A stretch of DNA of 64,000 nt from Pseudomonas guariconensis (GCF_900102675.1 NZ_FMYX01000013.1:62001-126000), one strand, 5' to 3'; shown: positions 41,411 to 50,363, counted from the first letter of the stretch. Numbers and translations are program-made. The notes: generated by a model not told the origin, from the sequence alone.

Positions 41411-41463
41411 AAAAACGTTAAATTATTCGCATAACCTGCTGATATATAACGTATTAACGTTTT
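41411..41463 (-). terminator. AT-rich inverted repeat at the end of the small secreted-protein gene
   Basis: AAAACGTTAA and TTAACGTTTT are exact complements separated by 32 nt; one arm contains the stop codon of the 109-aa gene. On the minus strand the second arm runs into TTTTTGTTT, so a long-loop terminator is possible. It could also be a protein-binding dyad. Confidence 0.4.
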
Positions 41464-41783
41464 GCGATCGCATGCTGTACGCATTGCTCGTAGTACGTCT
41501 GCCTGATCGCCGCGGGCTTGAGCCGGGACTGGCTGTTGTAGGTCTGCTCGGTGATGCCGAAGGCGGTCATGCGCATCCAGGGCTTGGGGAATTTGCGCGT
41601 CTGCAACTTCTTACGCGTGGCATACAGCGTGACGCCGGAAAGCTTGGCCTGCTGCGCATCGGCGGCGATTTGCGAACCCCAGTGGCATACCTGACGATCG
41701 TTCTGGTTCAGGGCCTTGGCTTGAGCTGCGAAGGCGGCCGTGGCCATCACACAGCCGGCGATCGTTGCTAGAAATACCCGCAT
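41454..41783 (-). CDS. Small periplasmic protein of unknown function
   Basis: 109 aa with a signal peptide (FLATIAGCVMATAAFAAQA, cleavage about residue 21). The mature 88 residues are basic and hold two Cys (QVCHWGS and YEQCVQH) that could form one disulfide. GVTLYATRKKLQTRKFPKPW and TEQTYNSQSRLKPAAIRQTY look helical. No family recognised. It ends inside an AT-rich inverted repeat. Neighbours (MFS, TauE) give no clue. Confidence 0.7.
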   Translation of the reverse strand: MRVFLATIAGCVMATAAFAAQAKALNQNDRQVCHWGSQIAADAQQAKLSGVTLYATRKKLQTRKFPKPWMRMTAFGITEQTYNSQSRLKPAAIRQTYYEQCVQHAIAKR

Positions 41784-41857
41784 GATGCTGTCCTAAGCTT
41801 ATGAAGGAAAAGGGAGTTTGCCTTCACTTCGCAGGGCTGGGGGCCAGCAATTTGCCG

Positions 41858-42673
41858 TCAGCTGCGCACCAGGAGCATCGTCAGCAACACGCCGCCCAGC
41901 AATAGCAGGTAGGCGCGGGCATGGAGCGTATCGTTGATGCGTCCGACCAACGGTGCAGCCAGTGCCATCCCCAGCCAGGCGCCCGCCACCAAGGCTGTCG
42001 CGGCATACAGATTGACCAGGCCCAGATAGCCCACCCCCAGCGTCAGTTGCGCCTGAGGCAACAGGGCGTAGGTCAGCGTGGCCACCAATGCCATGGGCAA
42101 CGACAGCGGATTGGCCATGGCCGTGGCGGTCAGCATGCTCGCGCCGCGTCGGCGCATCAACGGTACGGTCATGACGCTGCCACCAACACCCAACAACGCC
42201 GCCACCGCACCAATCGGCACGCCGATCAGGGTCGAGTGCCCTGGGCCCAACGGGGGACGCTGCGAGCGGGTCTTCGCGACGAAGCCTGGGCGAAACCAGC
42301 CATCGAGCAGGCTTGCCAGCACGTAGGCGACGAACAGCCAGCGCAGCCAGTCGCTGTCCAGCCAGAGCGCGGCGATGGCGCCGAGCAGGGCGCCAAGACC
42401 GATGCCCGGCACCAGCAGGCGCACCAGTGCCCAGTCCAGGCTCCCGGCGCGATGATGACGCCAGCTGGCCAGGGCACTGCTGACGATCATCACCGCGGCG
42501 GAAGTGGCTACGGCGATCTGCATCGCATGCTGACTGACCACGGAGCCCGCCTCATGACTGGCCAGCAGCAGCGCATAGAGCAAGGGCACCGCGAAGAACC
42601 CGCCGCCAAAGCCGAACAACAACGTGGTGACGCCTGCGCACAGGCCGAACGCGACGAGCAACGCGTAGAACAT
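41858..42673 (-). CDS. TauE/SafE-family sulfite/organosulfonate exporter-like protein
   Basis: 271 aa, eight hydrophobic helices, in two TauE repeats (GLCAGVTTLLFGFGGGFFAV and the second IGVPIGAVAALLGVGGSVMT). The GFGGGFFAVPLL motif is the family mark. Members export sulfite, sulfoacetate or related anions; many are unassigned. ATG 42673; divergent from the AraC gene, whose start is 106 bp away, so the AraC protein likely controls it. Confidence 0.88.
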   Translation of the reverse strand: MFYALLVAFGLCAGVTTLLFGFGGGFFAVPLLYALLLASHEAGSVVSQHAMQIAVATSAAVMIVSSALASWRHHRAGSLDWALVRLLVPGIGLGALLGAIAALWLDSDWLRWLFVAYVLASLLDGWFRPGFVAKTRSQRPPLGPGHSTLIGVPIGAVAALLGVGGSVMTVPLMRRRGASMLTATAMANPLSLPMALVATLTYALLPQAQLTLGVGYLGLVNLYAATALVAGAWLGMALAAPLVGRINDTLHARAYLLLLGGVLLTMLLVRS

Positions 42674-42779
42674 GCAACGCCCTCCAGAGCGGATTGAAGG
42701 CTGCACGATAATGGGCCTCGGTCTGGCCGGCTTGCGCGCGTTGGCCAATAATCGTTGTTTTTCGGCCAAGGCGATCGGC

Positions 42780-43550
42780 ATGCGCAACATTCCTTTGCAC
42801 ACCATGGACGCAACGCCCCGCCCCGTGCTTGCCATCGGCACTGACTACCCGCCTGGCACGCTGCTGGCGGCGCACAGCCATCGACGGGCGCAGTTTCTCT
42901 ACGGTATGAGCGGTTTGATGGATGTGCTGACCGATGACGGCGCCTGGGTAGTTCCGCCCTACAACGGCGTCTGGATACCGCCCGGTAAGCGCCATCAGGT
43001 GCGTATGCGGGGTGTCAGCACACGCAGCCTCTACATCGAACCCGAAGCGGTGCCCAGGCCGGGTGAGCAATGCGAGGCCTTGCTGGTCAGCCCCTTGCTC
43101 CACGAACTGCTGCTGGCCAGTGCCGATGTCCCGGCGTTGTACGACACCCAGGGGCGCGATGGCTTGCTGGTCGCCTTGATGCTTGCTGAACTGAGCCGTG
43201 CCCGGCCATTGCCACTGTTTGCGCCGATTCCGCAGGAGCCACGCGTTGCGCAGTTGTGCCTGGCGTTTCTGGCTCAACCGGATATCCGCGTCACGCCACT
43301 GGATTGGGCGCATCGGCTCAATTGGAGCCTTCGTACCTTCACCCGGCGCTTTCGAACGCTCACGGGGTTGTCGTTCGTCCAGTGGCGACAGCAGGCATGC
43401 CTGATGGCGGCGGTGACGCGTCTGGCGGCGGGGGAGTCGGTGACACGGGTGGCGCTGGATTTGGGCTACGAGAGCCCGAGTGCGTTTTCCAGCATGTATA
43501 GACGGATGATGGGGGAGGCACCGTCGGCACTACGGCACACGGCGGTGTGA
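42780..43550 (+). CDS. AraC-family regulator with cupin sensor
   Basis: 256 aa. An N-terminal cupin (YPPGTLLAAHSHRRAQFLYG, PPYNGVWIPPGKRHQVRMRG) senses an unknown ligand, and the C-terminal AraC DNA-binding pair reads TPLDWAHRLNWSLRTFTRRF and GESVTRVALDLGYESPSAFS, ending MYRRMMGEAPSALR. ATG 42780 (or ATG 42804). Divergent from the TauE/SafE gene. This AraC branch often controls an adjacent divergent transporter or exporter. Confidence 0.9.
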   Translation: MRNIPLHTMDATPRPVLAIGTDYPPGTLLAAHSHRRAQFLYGMSGLMDVLTDDGAWVVPPYNGVWIPPGKRHQVRMRGVSTRSLYIEPEAVPRPGEQCEALLVSPLLHELLLASADVPALYDTQGRDGLLVALMLAELSRARPLPLFAPIPQEPRVAQLCLAFLAQPDIRVTPLDWAHRLNWSLRTFTRRFRTLTGLSFVQWRQQACLMAAVTRLAAGESVTRVALDLGYESPSAFSSMYRRMMGEAPSALRHTAV

Positions 43551-43685
43551 GGCAAAAAACGATCGCGGAGACAGGCACAAGCCAGCCGCCCGCTTCCACG
43601 GGAAGTGTTCTGGGACCAGCAGAGGGTGACCGGGGAAGCGGGGGCGACATTGCGCCGCCCCGCGATCAAAACTAACGAAGAAGAA

Positions 43686-44495
43686 TCAGGCAGCCTGGTT
43701 GCGCTTGCCCTGGGATTTGCGCACCTGGGTGCGGCAGGCGTCGCCGAAGGCTTCGAAGATCTTGATCGAGTCAGGGTTCTTCGCGGCTTGCCATTCCGGG
43801 TGCCACTGCACGGCGAACAGGAACGGCGAGATGCTCGGGGCGTGGATCGCTTCGACCAGGCCGTCTTCAGCGTGGGCGATCGGCTCGATGCCTTTGCCCA
43901 GCTTGTTCAGGCCTTGACCATGCAGGGAGTTGACGCGGATCTCGTCGGTGCCGAGCTTCTCGCGCAGCCAGCTGCCTGGTTGGACCTTGACGCTGTGCAC
44001 GGCCTGGTACTGGACCTCGACCGGATCTTCCGGATTCTCCCGGTGATCGTTGAAGCCTGGCTCGGCGTAGACCTTCTGGTAGATGTCACCGCCCAGGGCC
44101 ACGTTGATTTCCTGCATCCCACGGCAGATACCGAAGATCGGCAGGCCACGGGCGATGGCCATTTTCACCAAAGGAATGTCGAACAGGTCGCGATCTTTGT
44201 CCTGGGCCTTGCCCGGGGTCTGGTTTTCCTGGCCGTAGAGGGCCGGGTCGATGTTGCTGCCCGCGCCGGTCAGGTAGACGCCGTCGGCCATGTCCAGGTA
44301 GGTCTCAAGGTCTTCGACGCCACAGCAGGTGGGCACGAGGACCGGGACGCAACCGGCGAATTCGACCAGCGGAGTGATGTATTTGTGGGTCATGACCTGA
44401 TAGTCATGGCCTTTGCGCTCTTGGCTGCCCATGGTCATCAGGACGACGGGTTTGCGCAGGGAGGGTTGCTTGTTGCCAATGTTGCTGTTGGACAT
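43686..44495 (-). CDS. Class I glutamine amidotransferase-like hydrolase (PuuD/peptidase C26)
   Basis: 269 aa, GATase1 fold. The nucleophile C124 is in IFGICRGMQEINVALGG and the His/Glu pair is H232-P-E234 (FAVQWHPEWQ). PuuD-type enzymes hydrolyse gamma-glutamyl-GABA in putrescine breakdown; the P. aeruginosa relative SpuA is linked to polyamines. Here it precedes the D-lysine transport/oxidation operon and may act on a gamma-glutamylated amine or amino acid (inferred). It is on the same strand as that operon, but separated by 500 bp with a REP pair. Confidence 0.9.
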   Translation of the reverse strand: MSNSNIGNKQPSLRKPVVLMTMGSQERKGHDYQVMTHKYITPLVEFAGCVPVLVPTCCGVEDLETYLDMADGVYLTGAGSNIDPALYGQENQTPGKAQDKDRDLFDIPLVKMAIARGLPIFGICRGMQEINVALGGDIYQKVYAEPGFNDHRENPEDPVEVQYQAVHSVKVQPGSWLREKLGTDEIRVNSLHGQGLNKLGKGIEPIAHAEDGLVEAIHAPSISPFLFAVQWHPEWQAAKNPDSIKIFEAFGDACRTQVRKSQGKRNQAA

Positions 44496-45002
44496 ATGTC
44501 ACCTTGGGACAGGTTCATCCTGTCGTTGTTGTGCAGGCGCACGGGCTCGGCCTTGAGTACGTCCTGAAACCCCGAGCACTGCCGGCTCGCCTAGCAGGCG
44601 ATTCCGGTCGGGGCTTGTTCATAGCTTGCCAGAGCCGTTCGATATGTCAAACGAGTGGCGAGGGGTGAAGGCGCCGTTTTTCGGGGGGGTTGAGGGCTTG
44701 GAGCCCTGCGGTGACAAGGGTTTGGCGGTGGGTTAGGTCAATAATATTTAACGATGCAGTTGGGTCTTTGCATGGGTGCAATGAGTGCCGGCGGGTACAG
44801 GGGTTTGGTGGTTTGCAATACCCGCACGAGGGGGCCTTCCCGTTCCCATCTCACTAAAAACCAGCCAGCTCCATCCGGACACCAAAAACGCGGTGGGAGC
44901 AGGTTTACCCACGAATACGACGGTGCATTCACTATCGCATTGGCGGGTGAAACCCGCTCCCACAGGGGCGGTGCTTATCCAGAGAGGGAGCGCTGATGCG
45001 CG
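44496..45002. other. Intergenic region with a REP pair and no recognised gene
   Basis: About 500 bases between the PuuD-like gene and the ABC ATPase gene. Apart from the REP pair at 44893-44963 and an AT-rich patch at 44735-44755 (GGTCAATAATATTTAACGAT), nothing is recognised. Short open frames here overlap the REP and lack ribosome sites. Confidence 0.5.
44893..44963. repeat. REP-like inverted pair
   Basis: GTGGGAGCAGGTTTACCCAC and TGGCGGGTGAAACCCGCTCC (then CAC) face each other across about 24 nt. Same family as 13874; located just downstream of the ATPase stop codon. Confidence 0.8.
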
Positions 45003-45788
45003 CTAGTGCAGGATTTGTTTGAGGAACGCTTGTGCCCGCTGGGTTTTCGGGTGGTTGAAGAACACCTCCGGTGGGCTGTCCTCGATGATCTGCCCGCCTT
45101 CCAGGAACAGTACGCGCTCGGCCACCTGACGGGCGAAGCCCATTTCATGGGTGACGCAGAGCATGGTCATGCCGGTACCGGCCAGTTGCACCAGCACATC
45201 CAGCACTTCGGCGACCATCTCCGGGTCCAGCGCCGAGGTGGGTTCGTCGAACAGCATGATGCGCGGCTTCATGCACAGCGCCCGTGCGATGGCCACCCGC
45301 TGCTGCTGGCCGCCGGACAGCTGGCTGGGGTACTTGTGCGCCTGGCTCTCGATGCCGACCTTGCTCAGATACATGCGCGCCCGTTCCTCGGCGTCCTTGC
45401 GCGACAGACCGCGTACGCTGGTGGGGGCGAGCAGGCAGTTGTCCAGCACGCTCATGTGCGGGAACAGATTGAAGTGCTGGAACACCATGCCGATCTCGCT
45501 GCGCACCTGGGCGGCCTGGCGGCTGGTGGCGGCCAGGTCCGTGCCGGCTACGTGGATGCTGCCCTGTTCGGCGATCTCCAGACGGTTGATGCAGCGAATC
45601 AAAGTCGACTTGCCCGAGCCTGAGGGGCCGCAGAGTACGATGCGCTCGCCTTCGCGGACCTGCAGGTTGATGTCGTGCAGCACATGGAAGGCGCCGTAGT
45701 GCTTGTTCAGGCCCTCGATGCGGATCAGCACTGGGCGCGCGTCGGGTTCGGGGGTGACACTGGCAAGGCTCAGAGAGGCGGCGGTCAT
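45003..45788 (-). CDS. Amino-acid ABC transporter ATPase (D-lysine locus)
   Basis: 261 aa. Walker A GPSGSGKST at 54-62, signature LSGGQQQR at 157-164, Walker B RIMLFDEPTSALDP at 176-189, plus GMVFQHFNLFPHMSVLDN, typical of polar amino-acid importers (GlnQ/HisP class). It is the last gene of the operon regulator-binding protein-permease-permease-amaD-ATPase and energises uptake by the two permeases. ATG 45788 with GGAG upstream; 24 bp after the amaD stop. Confidence 0.95.
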   Translation of the reverse strand: MTAASLSLASVTPEPDARPVLIRIEGLNKHYGAFHVLHDINLQVREGERIVLCGPSGSGKSTLIRCINRLEIAEQGSIHVAGTDLAATSRQAAQVRSEIGMVFQHFNLFPHMSVLDNCLLAPTSVRGLSRKDAEERARMYLSKVGIESQAHKYPSQLSGGQQQRVAIARALCMKPRIMLFDEPTSALDPEMVAEVLDVLVQLAGTGMTMLCVTHEMGFARQVAERVLFLEGGQIIEDSPPEVFFNHPKTQRAQAFLKQILH

Positions 45789-45812
45789 CTTGTTGTTCTC
45801 CCGCGTGGATGT

Positions 45813-47057
45813 TTAGTCGAAGCGTGCGGCGCTGTAAGGCGACGGGTCGGTGAAAGGCGCCTGGCCTGTGACCAGTTCGGCCAGCAGGCGGCCAGTGACC
45901 GGGCCCAGGGTCAGGCCGTGGTGGGCGTGGCCGAAGTTGAACCACAGGTTCTTATGCCGTGGCGCCGGGCCAATCACCGGACGCATGTCCGGCAGGCAGG
46001 GGCGCCGGCCGAGCCACGGACGGTCGTCCAGGCGCTCGCCCAGGGCCGGGAACAGCTTGCGAGCCAGGGCTTCGCAGCGCCCCAGCTGGATCTCGTTGCC
46101 GGGGGCATCGTGGGCGGCGAACTCGATCCCGGTGGTCAGGCGTACGCCACGCGCCATCGGAGCCAGAACGTAGCCACCTTGGGTGTCGCAGACCGCGTGG
46201 GCCAGTTCGGCGCCGTCCCGGGTGCTGTAATGCATGTGATAACCGCGCTTGATCGCCAGCGGGAAGCGATAGCCCAGGGGCTCGAACAGGTCGGCCGACT
46301 GCGGACCCAGGCAGGCCACCACCTCGTCGGCAATGACCGGGCCGCGGCGGCTGTTCACCTGCCACTGGGTGCCGACCTGACGCAGGCTGCGGGCATCGCC
46401 ATGGATGAACTGCCCGCCGCGCTGGATGAACAGGGCGGCATAGCCGCGCGTCAGGCCGCCGGGGTTGTTGACGGTCTTCGGGTCCAGCCAGTGAATACCG
46501 CCGATCACATCACCCTCGAGCTGTTGCTCCCGGGCTTGCAGTTGGTCGCGTTCGAGAATCTCGTACTTCAGGTTGTAGCGGGCAAGGCCCTGCAGGTCGG
46601 CCTTGGCCTGGGCGAACAGGGCAGGGTCGCGGTAGACCTCGATCCAGCCCTTGGCCTGCACCAGTGCGCCAAGGCGTGCGGCGTCGATCAGGGCGTCGTG
46701 CTCTTCGACGCAGCGTTGCACCAGCGGCAGCATGTCGGCGGCGGCACTGGCCAGGCGGCCCGGCGCGGACTGCTGCCAATAGCGCAGCAGCCAGGGGGCG
46801 GCCTTGGGCAGGTGCAGGAAGCTGTAGCGCACGTCGGGTTGGCGGTTAAGTCCGTAGCGCAGCAAGGCGCCCAGGTTGCGAGGAAACGCGTAGGGGATGA
46901 CGCTGGAGCGTTCGATCAACCCGGCGTTGCCATGGCTGGTGCCGCTGCCCGGCTCGTCGCGGTCGATCAGGATGACCTGGCGGCCTCGGGCCTGAAGGTG
47001 CAGGGCGGTACTGACGCCGACGATACCGGCGCCCAGAACGATGGTTTGGCAATGCAT
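45813..47057 (-). CDS. amaD: D-lysine oxidase / D-amino-acid dehydrogenase (AmaD)
   Basis: 414-aa FAD enzyme of the DadA/DAO family that oxidises D-lysine, the first step toward Delta1-piperideine-2-carboxylate. The FAD loop is VLGAGIVGVSTALHLQARGR (residues 7-26), followed by LIDRDEPGSGTSHGNAGLIE; the C-terminal FAD contact is NLWFNFGHAHHGLTLGPVTG. Position between the lysine-type permeases and the ATPase matches the P. putida KT2440 PP_3596 context. GAAGGA precedes ATG 47057 by 7 nt. It lies 16 bp after the permease gene. Confidence 0.92.
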   Translation of the reverse strand: MHCQTIVLGAGIVGVSTALHLQARGRQVILIDRDEPGSGTSHGNAGLIERSSVIPYAFPRNLGALLRYGLNRQPDVRYSFLHLPKAAPWLLRYWQQSAPGRLASAAADMLPLVQRCVEEHDALIDAARLGALVQAKGWIEVYRDPALFAQAKADLQGLARYNLKYEILERDQLQAREQQLEGDVIGGIHWLDPKTVNNPGGLTRGYAALFIQRGGQFIHGDARSLRQVGTQWQVNSRRGPVIADEVVACLGPQSADLFEPLGYRFPLAIKRGYHMHYSTRDGAELAHAVCDTQGGYVLAPMARGVRLTTGIEFAAHDAPGNEIQLGRCEALARKLFPALGERLDDRPWLGRRPCLPDMRPVIGPAPRHKNLWFNFGHAHHGLTLGPVTGRLLAELVTGQAPFTDPSPYSAARFD

Positions 47058-47073
47058 GGAGCGTATCCTTCGG

Positions 47074-47784
47074 TCAGTTCAGGTGGCGGCCCAGGCGGGC
47101 TTCCAGGTGTTTCAGGGCGCGGCGGACGATCTCCACGATCACCAGGTAGAGCACTGCGGCCCACAGGTAGATCTGGAAGTCGAAGCTGCGCGAGAACGCC
47201 AGCTTGGTCACGCCCATCAAGTCGTAGATGGTCACCAGCGAGGCGATGGCGCTGGCCTTGATCATCAGGATCAGTTCGTTGCCCAACGGGCCGATGGCCA
47301 CCAGTAGCGATTGCGGCAGGATGACCTTGAAGAAGGTGGTCGAGCGCTTGAGGCTCAAGGCCCGCGCCGCTTCGTATTGGCCGGGGGCCACGGCCATCAG
47401 GCTGCCGCGGAAGATCTCCGCCTGATAGGCGGCGGTGTTCAAGGTGAAGGCCAGCAGCGTGCAGTACCAGGCTTCGCGGAAGAACCACCACAGGCCCATG
47501 TCCTGCCAGAAGCCCTTGAGCGAGCCCAGGCCGTAGTACAGCAAGAACAGCTGCGCGAGCAGGGGCGAGCCGCGGAAGAAGTACACGTAGCCCGCCGACA
47601 GGCGCTGCAGCACGCGGCTTTGGGACATGCGCGCCAGCGCCAGTAGCAGCCCGAGCACCGCGCCCAGGCTGAAGGAGATCGCCACCAGCTTGGCGGTCAC
47701 CAGCAAGCCGTCGATGAAGCGCGCGCCGTAGCGTTCGAGCAGGTCGGGGTCGAGCACCATGGCCAGCAGTTGTTCGAAGCTCAT
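47074..47784 (-). CDS. Polar amino-acid ABC permease (second)
   Basis: 236 aa, HisM/GlnP class with the EAA loop at SLKRSTTFFKVILPQSLLVA and the preceding FRGSLMAVAPGQYEAARALS. Five hydrophobic helices. ATG 47784 overlaps the TGA of the upstream permease by 4 bases (translational coupling). The open frame continues upstream in the other gene and is not coding. Confidence 0.93.
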   Translation of the reverse strand: MSFEQLLAMVLDPDLLERYGARFIDGLLVTAKLVAISFSLGAVLGLLLALARMSQSRVLQRLSAGYVYFFRGSPLLAQLFLLYYGLGSLKGFWQDMGLWWFFREAWYCTLLAFTLNTAAYQAEIFRGSLMAVAPGQYEAARALSLKRSTTFFKVILPQSLLVAIGPLGNELILMIKASAIASLVTIYDLMGVTKLAFSRSFDFQIYLWAAVLYLVIVEIVRRALKHLEARLGRHLN

Positions 47785-48500
47785 GCCCGGGCTCCTTGCA
47801 GGTGACGGTTGCAGCGTCGTTCGATGAAGGCAAAGACCCGCCCCGACAGTGCCGAGAACAGCAGGTAGCCCAGGCAGGCGACGCCATAGAAGAACATCGG
47901 TTCCTTGGTGACACTGACCGCCAGGTTGGTCTGGCGCATCAGGTCGACCAGCGAGATGGTCGACACCAGCGAGGTGTCCTTGAGCAGGGACAGCCAGTTG
48001 TTCGACAGCCCAGGCAGGGCGATGCGGGTCAGTTGTGGCAGCACCACCTTGAAGAATCCGGTGCGTTTGCTCAGGCCCAGGGCCGAACAAGCCTCCAGCT
48101 GGCCTTTGGGCAGCGTCTTGAAGGCGGCCAGCCAGATTTCGCTGGAAAACGCGGCGAACACCAGGCTGAAGGCGATCATCGCGGCGAGGAAGGTGTTGAT
48201 CAGCACCTCGCCTTCATAGCCCATCGCCGCCAGCAGCTTCTGTGCGGCGATCTGGCAGCCGTAATAGATGATCAGCAGTGTCAACAGCTCCGGCAGGCCG
48301 CGAAACACCGTGGAGAAACTGGTGGCCCAGGCGCGTGCAGCGCGCTTGCGCGAGCGCGCGGCGAGGGCCACGAGCAGGCCCAGGGGCAGACCGATGGGCA
48401 GGCAGGCCAGGGCCAGCGACAGGGTCACCAGGGCGCCGGCGAGCAGCGCCTGACCCCAGCCACCGCTGGCGAACGACAGCAAAGACAGTTGATCGAGCAT
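47781..48500 (-). CDS. Polar amino-acid ABC permease (first)
   Basis: 239 aa, HisQ class. EAA motif: LPKGQLEACSALGLSKRTGF then FKVVLPQLTRIALPGLSNNW; SFSTVFRGLPELLTLLIIYY is the usual region after helix 2. AGGAG lies 8 nt before ATG 48500. A REP pair of about 70 bp separates it from the binding-protein gene, a common place for mRNA processing that leaves the binding protein in excess. Confidence 0.93.
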   Translation of the reverse strand: MLDQLSLLSFASGGWGQALLAGALVTLSLALACLPIGLPLGLLVALAARSRKRAARAWATSFSTVFRGLPELLTLLIIYYGCQIAAQKLLAAMGYEGEVLINTFLAAMIAFSLVFAAFSSEIWLAAFKTLPKGQLEACSALGLSKRTGFFKVVLPQLTRIALPGLSNNWLSLLKDTSLVSTISLVDLMRQTNLAVSVTKEPMFFYGVACLGYLLFSALSGRVFAFIERRCNRHLQGARA

Positions 48501-48548
48501 GGAGGAGACTCCTCAGCGACATCGATATCGAAAGGCAACAGCGATCCT

Positions 48549-48619
48549 GTGGGAGCGGGCTTGCCCGCCAATACGTCGGTGAGTCCACTGCCGTATCCGC
48601 AGGTAAACCCGCTCCCGCA
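48549..48619. repeat. REP-like inverted pair between binding-protein and permease genes
   Basis: GTGGGAGCGGGCTTGCCCGC and CGCAGGTAAACCCGCTCCCG face each other inside the operon. The position suits differential mRNA stability. Confidence 0.8.
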
Positions 48620-48628
48620 GGCGTCAGG

Positions 48629-49381
48629 TCAGTTGTAGATGTCGAAGGCGAAGTACTTGCTGGCGATCTTTTGGTAGGTGCCGTTGGCGACGATTTCGGC
48701 CAGCGCCTTGTTCAGACGCTCGCGCAGGGCGTCGTCGTCCTTGCGTACGGCGATGGCGGCGTCGGCCTTGGTGCCGTTGACGTCACCCAGGACCTTGCAG
48801 CAGTCCTGGCCGTTCTTGTTCATCCACTCGTGCAGCGGGAACTTGTCGGCGATTACCCCGTCCAGGCGGCCGGCGGCCAAGTCGGCGTTGGCTTCGTCCA
48901 TGGTCGGGTAGAGCTTCACGTCGGCGCCGGCCTTGGCGTAGACGTCTTCGGCGTAGATGGCCTGGGTGGAGGACGACTGGGCCCCGACGGTGTAGCCCTT
49001 GAAGTCGGCCTGGGCGTCCTTGATCGGGCTGTCCTTGGCCACGGCGACGGTCAACGGGGTGCGGTAGTAGTGGTTGGTAAAGGTGATCTTCTTGCGTCGC
49101 TCCTCGGTGTCGATCATCGAGGCGACCACAGCATCGTATTTGCGGGCCATCAGGGCCGGGATGATGCCTTCCCAGTCCTGCGCCACCAGGGTGCATTCGA
49201 CTTTCATCTGCGCGCACAGGGCGTTGGTGATGTCGATGTCGAAGCCATGCAGCTTGTTATCGGCATCGACATAGTTGAAGGGCGGATAGGCGCCCTCGGT
49301 CGCGAAGCGCAGGGTCTCGGCGCTGGCCGCGCCAGTCAGCAACAGGGCGCACACACCCACCACGGACAGGGTCTTTTTCAT
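48629..49381 (-). CDS. Lysine/ornithine-type periplasmic binding protein (D-lysine locus)
   Basis: 250 aa with a signal peptide (VVGVCALLLTGAASA, cleavage about residue 21). LAO/HisJ fold: RFATEGAYPPFNYVDADNKL, GFDIDITNALCAQMKVECTL, and the ligand-binding ALMARKYDAVVASMIDTEER, where the Arg contacts the alpha-carboxylate. Three other Cys are present. Lysine specificity is inferred from the locus, which corresponds to KT2440 PP_3593. It starts 27 bp after the RpiR gene stop. Confidence 0.92.
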   Translation of the reverse strand: MKKTLSVVGVCALLLTGAASAETLRFATEGAYPPFNYVDADNKLHGFDIDITNALCAQMKVECTLVAQDWEGIIPALMARKYDAVVASMIDTEERRKKITFTNHYYRTPLTVAVAKDSPIKDAQADFKGYTVGAQSSSTQAIYAEDVYAKAGADVKLYPTMDEANADLAAGRLDGVIADKFPLHEWMNKNGQDCCKVLGDVNGTKADAAIAVRKDDDALRERLNKALAEIVANGTYQKIASKYFAFDIYN

Positions 49382-49407
49382 CTAACACCTCTGGACTTTC
49401 ACTCTTG

Positions 49408-50280
49408 CTATTGTTGTTTTCCCGTTGGCCACGAGGTGTAGCCGACGAATGCGTTATGTAGAGCGGCAGTTGCTTCCAAGCGTCTTTCAACATCAGGTCC
49501 CAGCTTCCTGCAGACCTCGTTGACCATCAGGTGCACCCACGACAGCATTGCCGAGGTGGACTCCCAGAAGAGGTTGAATTCGGTGGGGATGCGGAACACC
49601 TCGTCGGCGTTGGCATCGGCCCAATCACAGAAGGTGTCGGTCACCAGGGTGACCGGAATGCCCGCTTCGCGTGCTTTGCTGCACAGCAGCAGGGCATGGC
49701 GGGAGTAACGGCGCGCCTCGAACACCACCAGGGCACTGTCCTGGGCAGGGCCCAGCAGCACGTCGCCGAAATGCCCGGCGCTGCCATCGACCAGCTGCAC
49801 GCCATCACGCAGGTATTGCAGCAAATGGCTCATGCACATGGCCACGCCGCGCTCGGTCTGGAAACCTGCGATGAACACGCGGCGCTTGCTCGCCAGGCGC
49901 TGGGCGACCTGTTGCCAGGCCTGGCTGCGGCGGTACTCATGCACGCGCACCAATGCAGCGATTTCAAGGTCAAGACTGCCGGAGCTCTCGCTGTCGTCTT
50001 CGCCTTGGCGATACTCTTGCAGGCGATCTCCCACTAGCCAAGGGCCGTCCCCCAGGTCGTTCTGCAGGTCTTGCTTGAGCGCCTTGAGGTGGGCATAACC
50101 CAGGGAGCGACAGAAACGCCCGACACTGGATTCGCTGACGCCAAGCTTGGTCGCGATGCTGGCCGACGTCTGGAACGGCAACTCGTGCAGGTTGGCGAGC
50201 ATGTAGCTGGCGATCTTGCGGCCCGAGGCTGCGGCGCTTTGCAGGCTGCTCTCGAGGCGTTGCTTGATCGGTTGGCTCAT
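49408..50280 (-). CDS. RpiR-family regulator of the D-lysine genes
   Basis: 290 aa. An N-terminal HTH_6 domain (MLANLHELPFQTSASIATKL, GVSESSVGRFCRSLGYAHLK; residues 27-65) and a SIS domain in the C-terminal half (VFIAGFQTERGVAMCMSHLL, LGPAQDSALVVFEARRYSRH). RpiR proteins usually sense phosphosugars, but those at this locus (KT2440 PP_3592) control D-lysine catabolism with Delta1-piperideine-2-carboxylate as effector, as I recall. Divergent from dpkA, first gene of the transport operon. The frame is open to 50508 but overlaps the dpkA promoter. Confidence 0.92.
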   Translation of the reverse strand: MSQPIKQRLESSLQSAAASGRKIASYMLANLHELPFQTSASIATKLGVSESSVGRFCRSLGYAHLKALKQDLQNDLGDGPWLVGDRLQEYRQGEDDSESSGSLDLEIAALVRVHEYRRSQAWQQVAQRLASKRRVFIAGFQTERGVAMCMSHLLQYLRDGVQLVDGSAGHFGDVLLGPAQDSALVVFEARRYSRHALLLCSKAREAGIPVTLVTDTFCDWADANADEVFRIPTEFNLFWESTSAMLSWVHLMVNEVCRKLGPDVERRLEATAALHNAFVGYTSWPTGKQQ

Positions 50281-50308
50281 GGTCGACTCCGGGATGGGTG
50301 AGGCTTGC

Positions 50309-50363
50309 GATAGAAAATGGATGTTTTCTGTCATCAAGTCAACAATTGACAGATAGCTGTCAT
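50309..50363. promoter_or_regulatory. Operator-like repeats between rpiR-type regulator and dpkA
   Basis: Two dyads: GATAGAAAA / TTTTCTGTC (50309-50332, 8 of 9 pairs) and, further on, CTGTCA ... TGACAG at 50328-50352 plus TGACAG-N4-CTGTCA at 50347-50362. The last overlaps the putative -35 of dpkA. Repression by the RpiR protein is inferred. Confidence 0.6.

Noticed and set aside
44754..45006. Short frames in the gap after the ABC ATPase gene
   Set aside because: They run through the REP pair, lack ribosome sites and have no resemblance to proteins.
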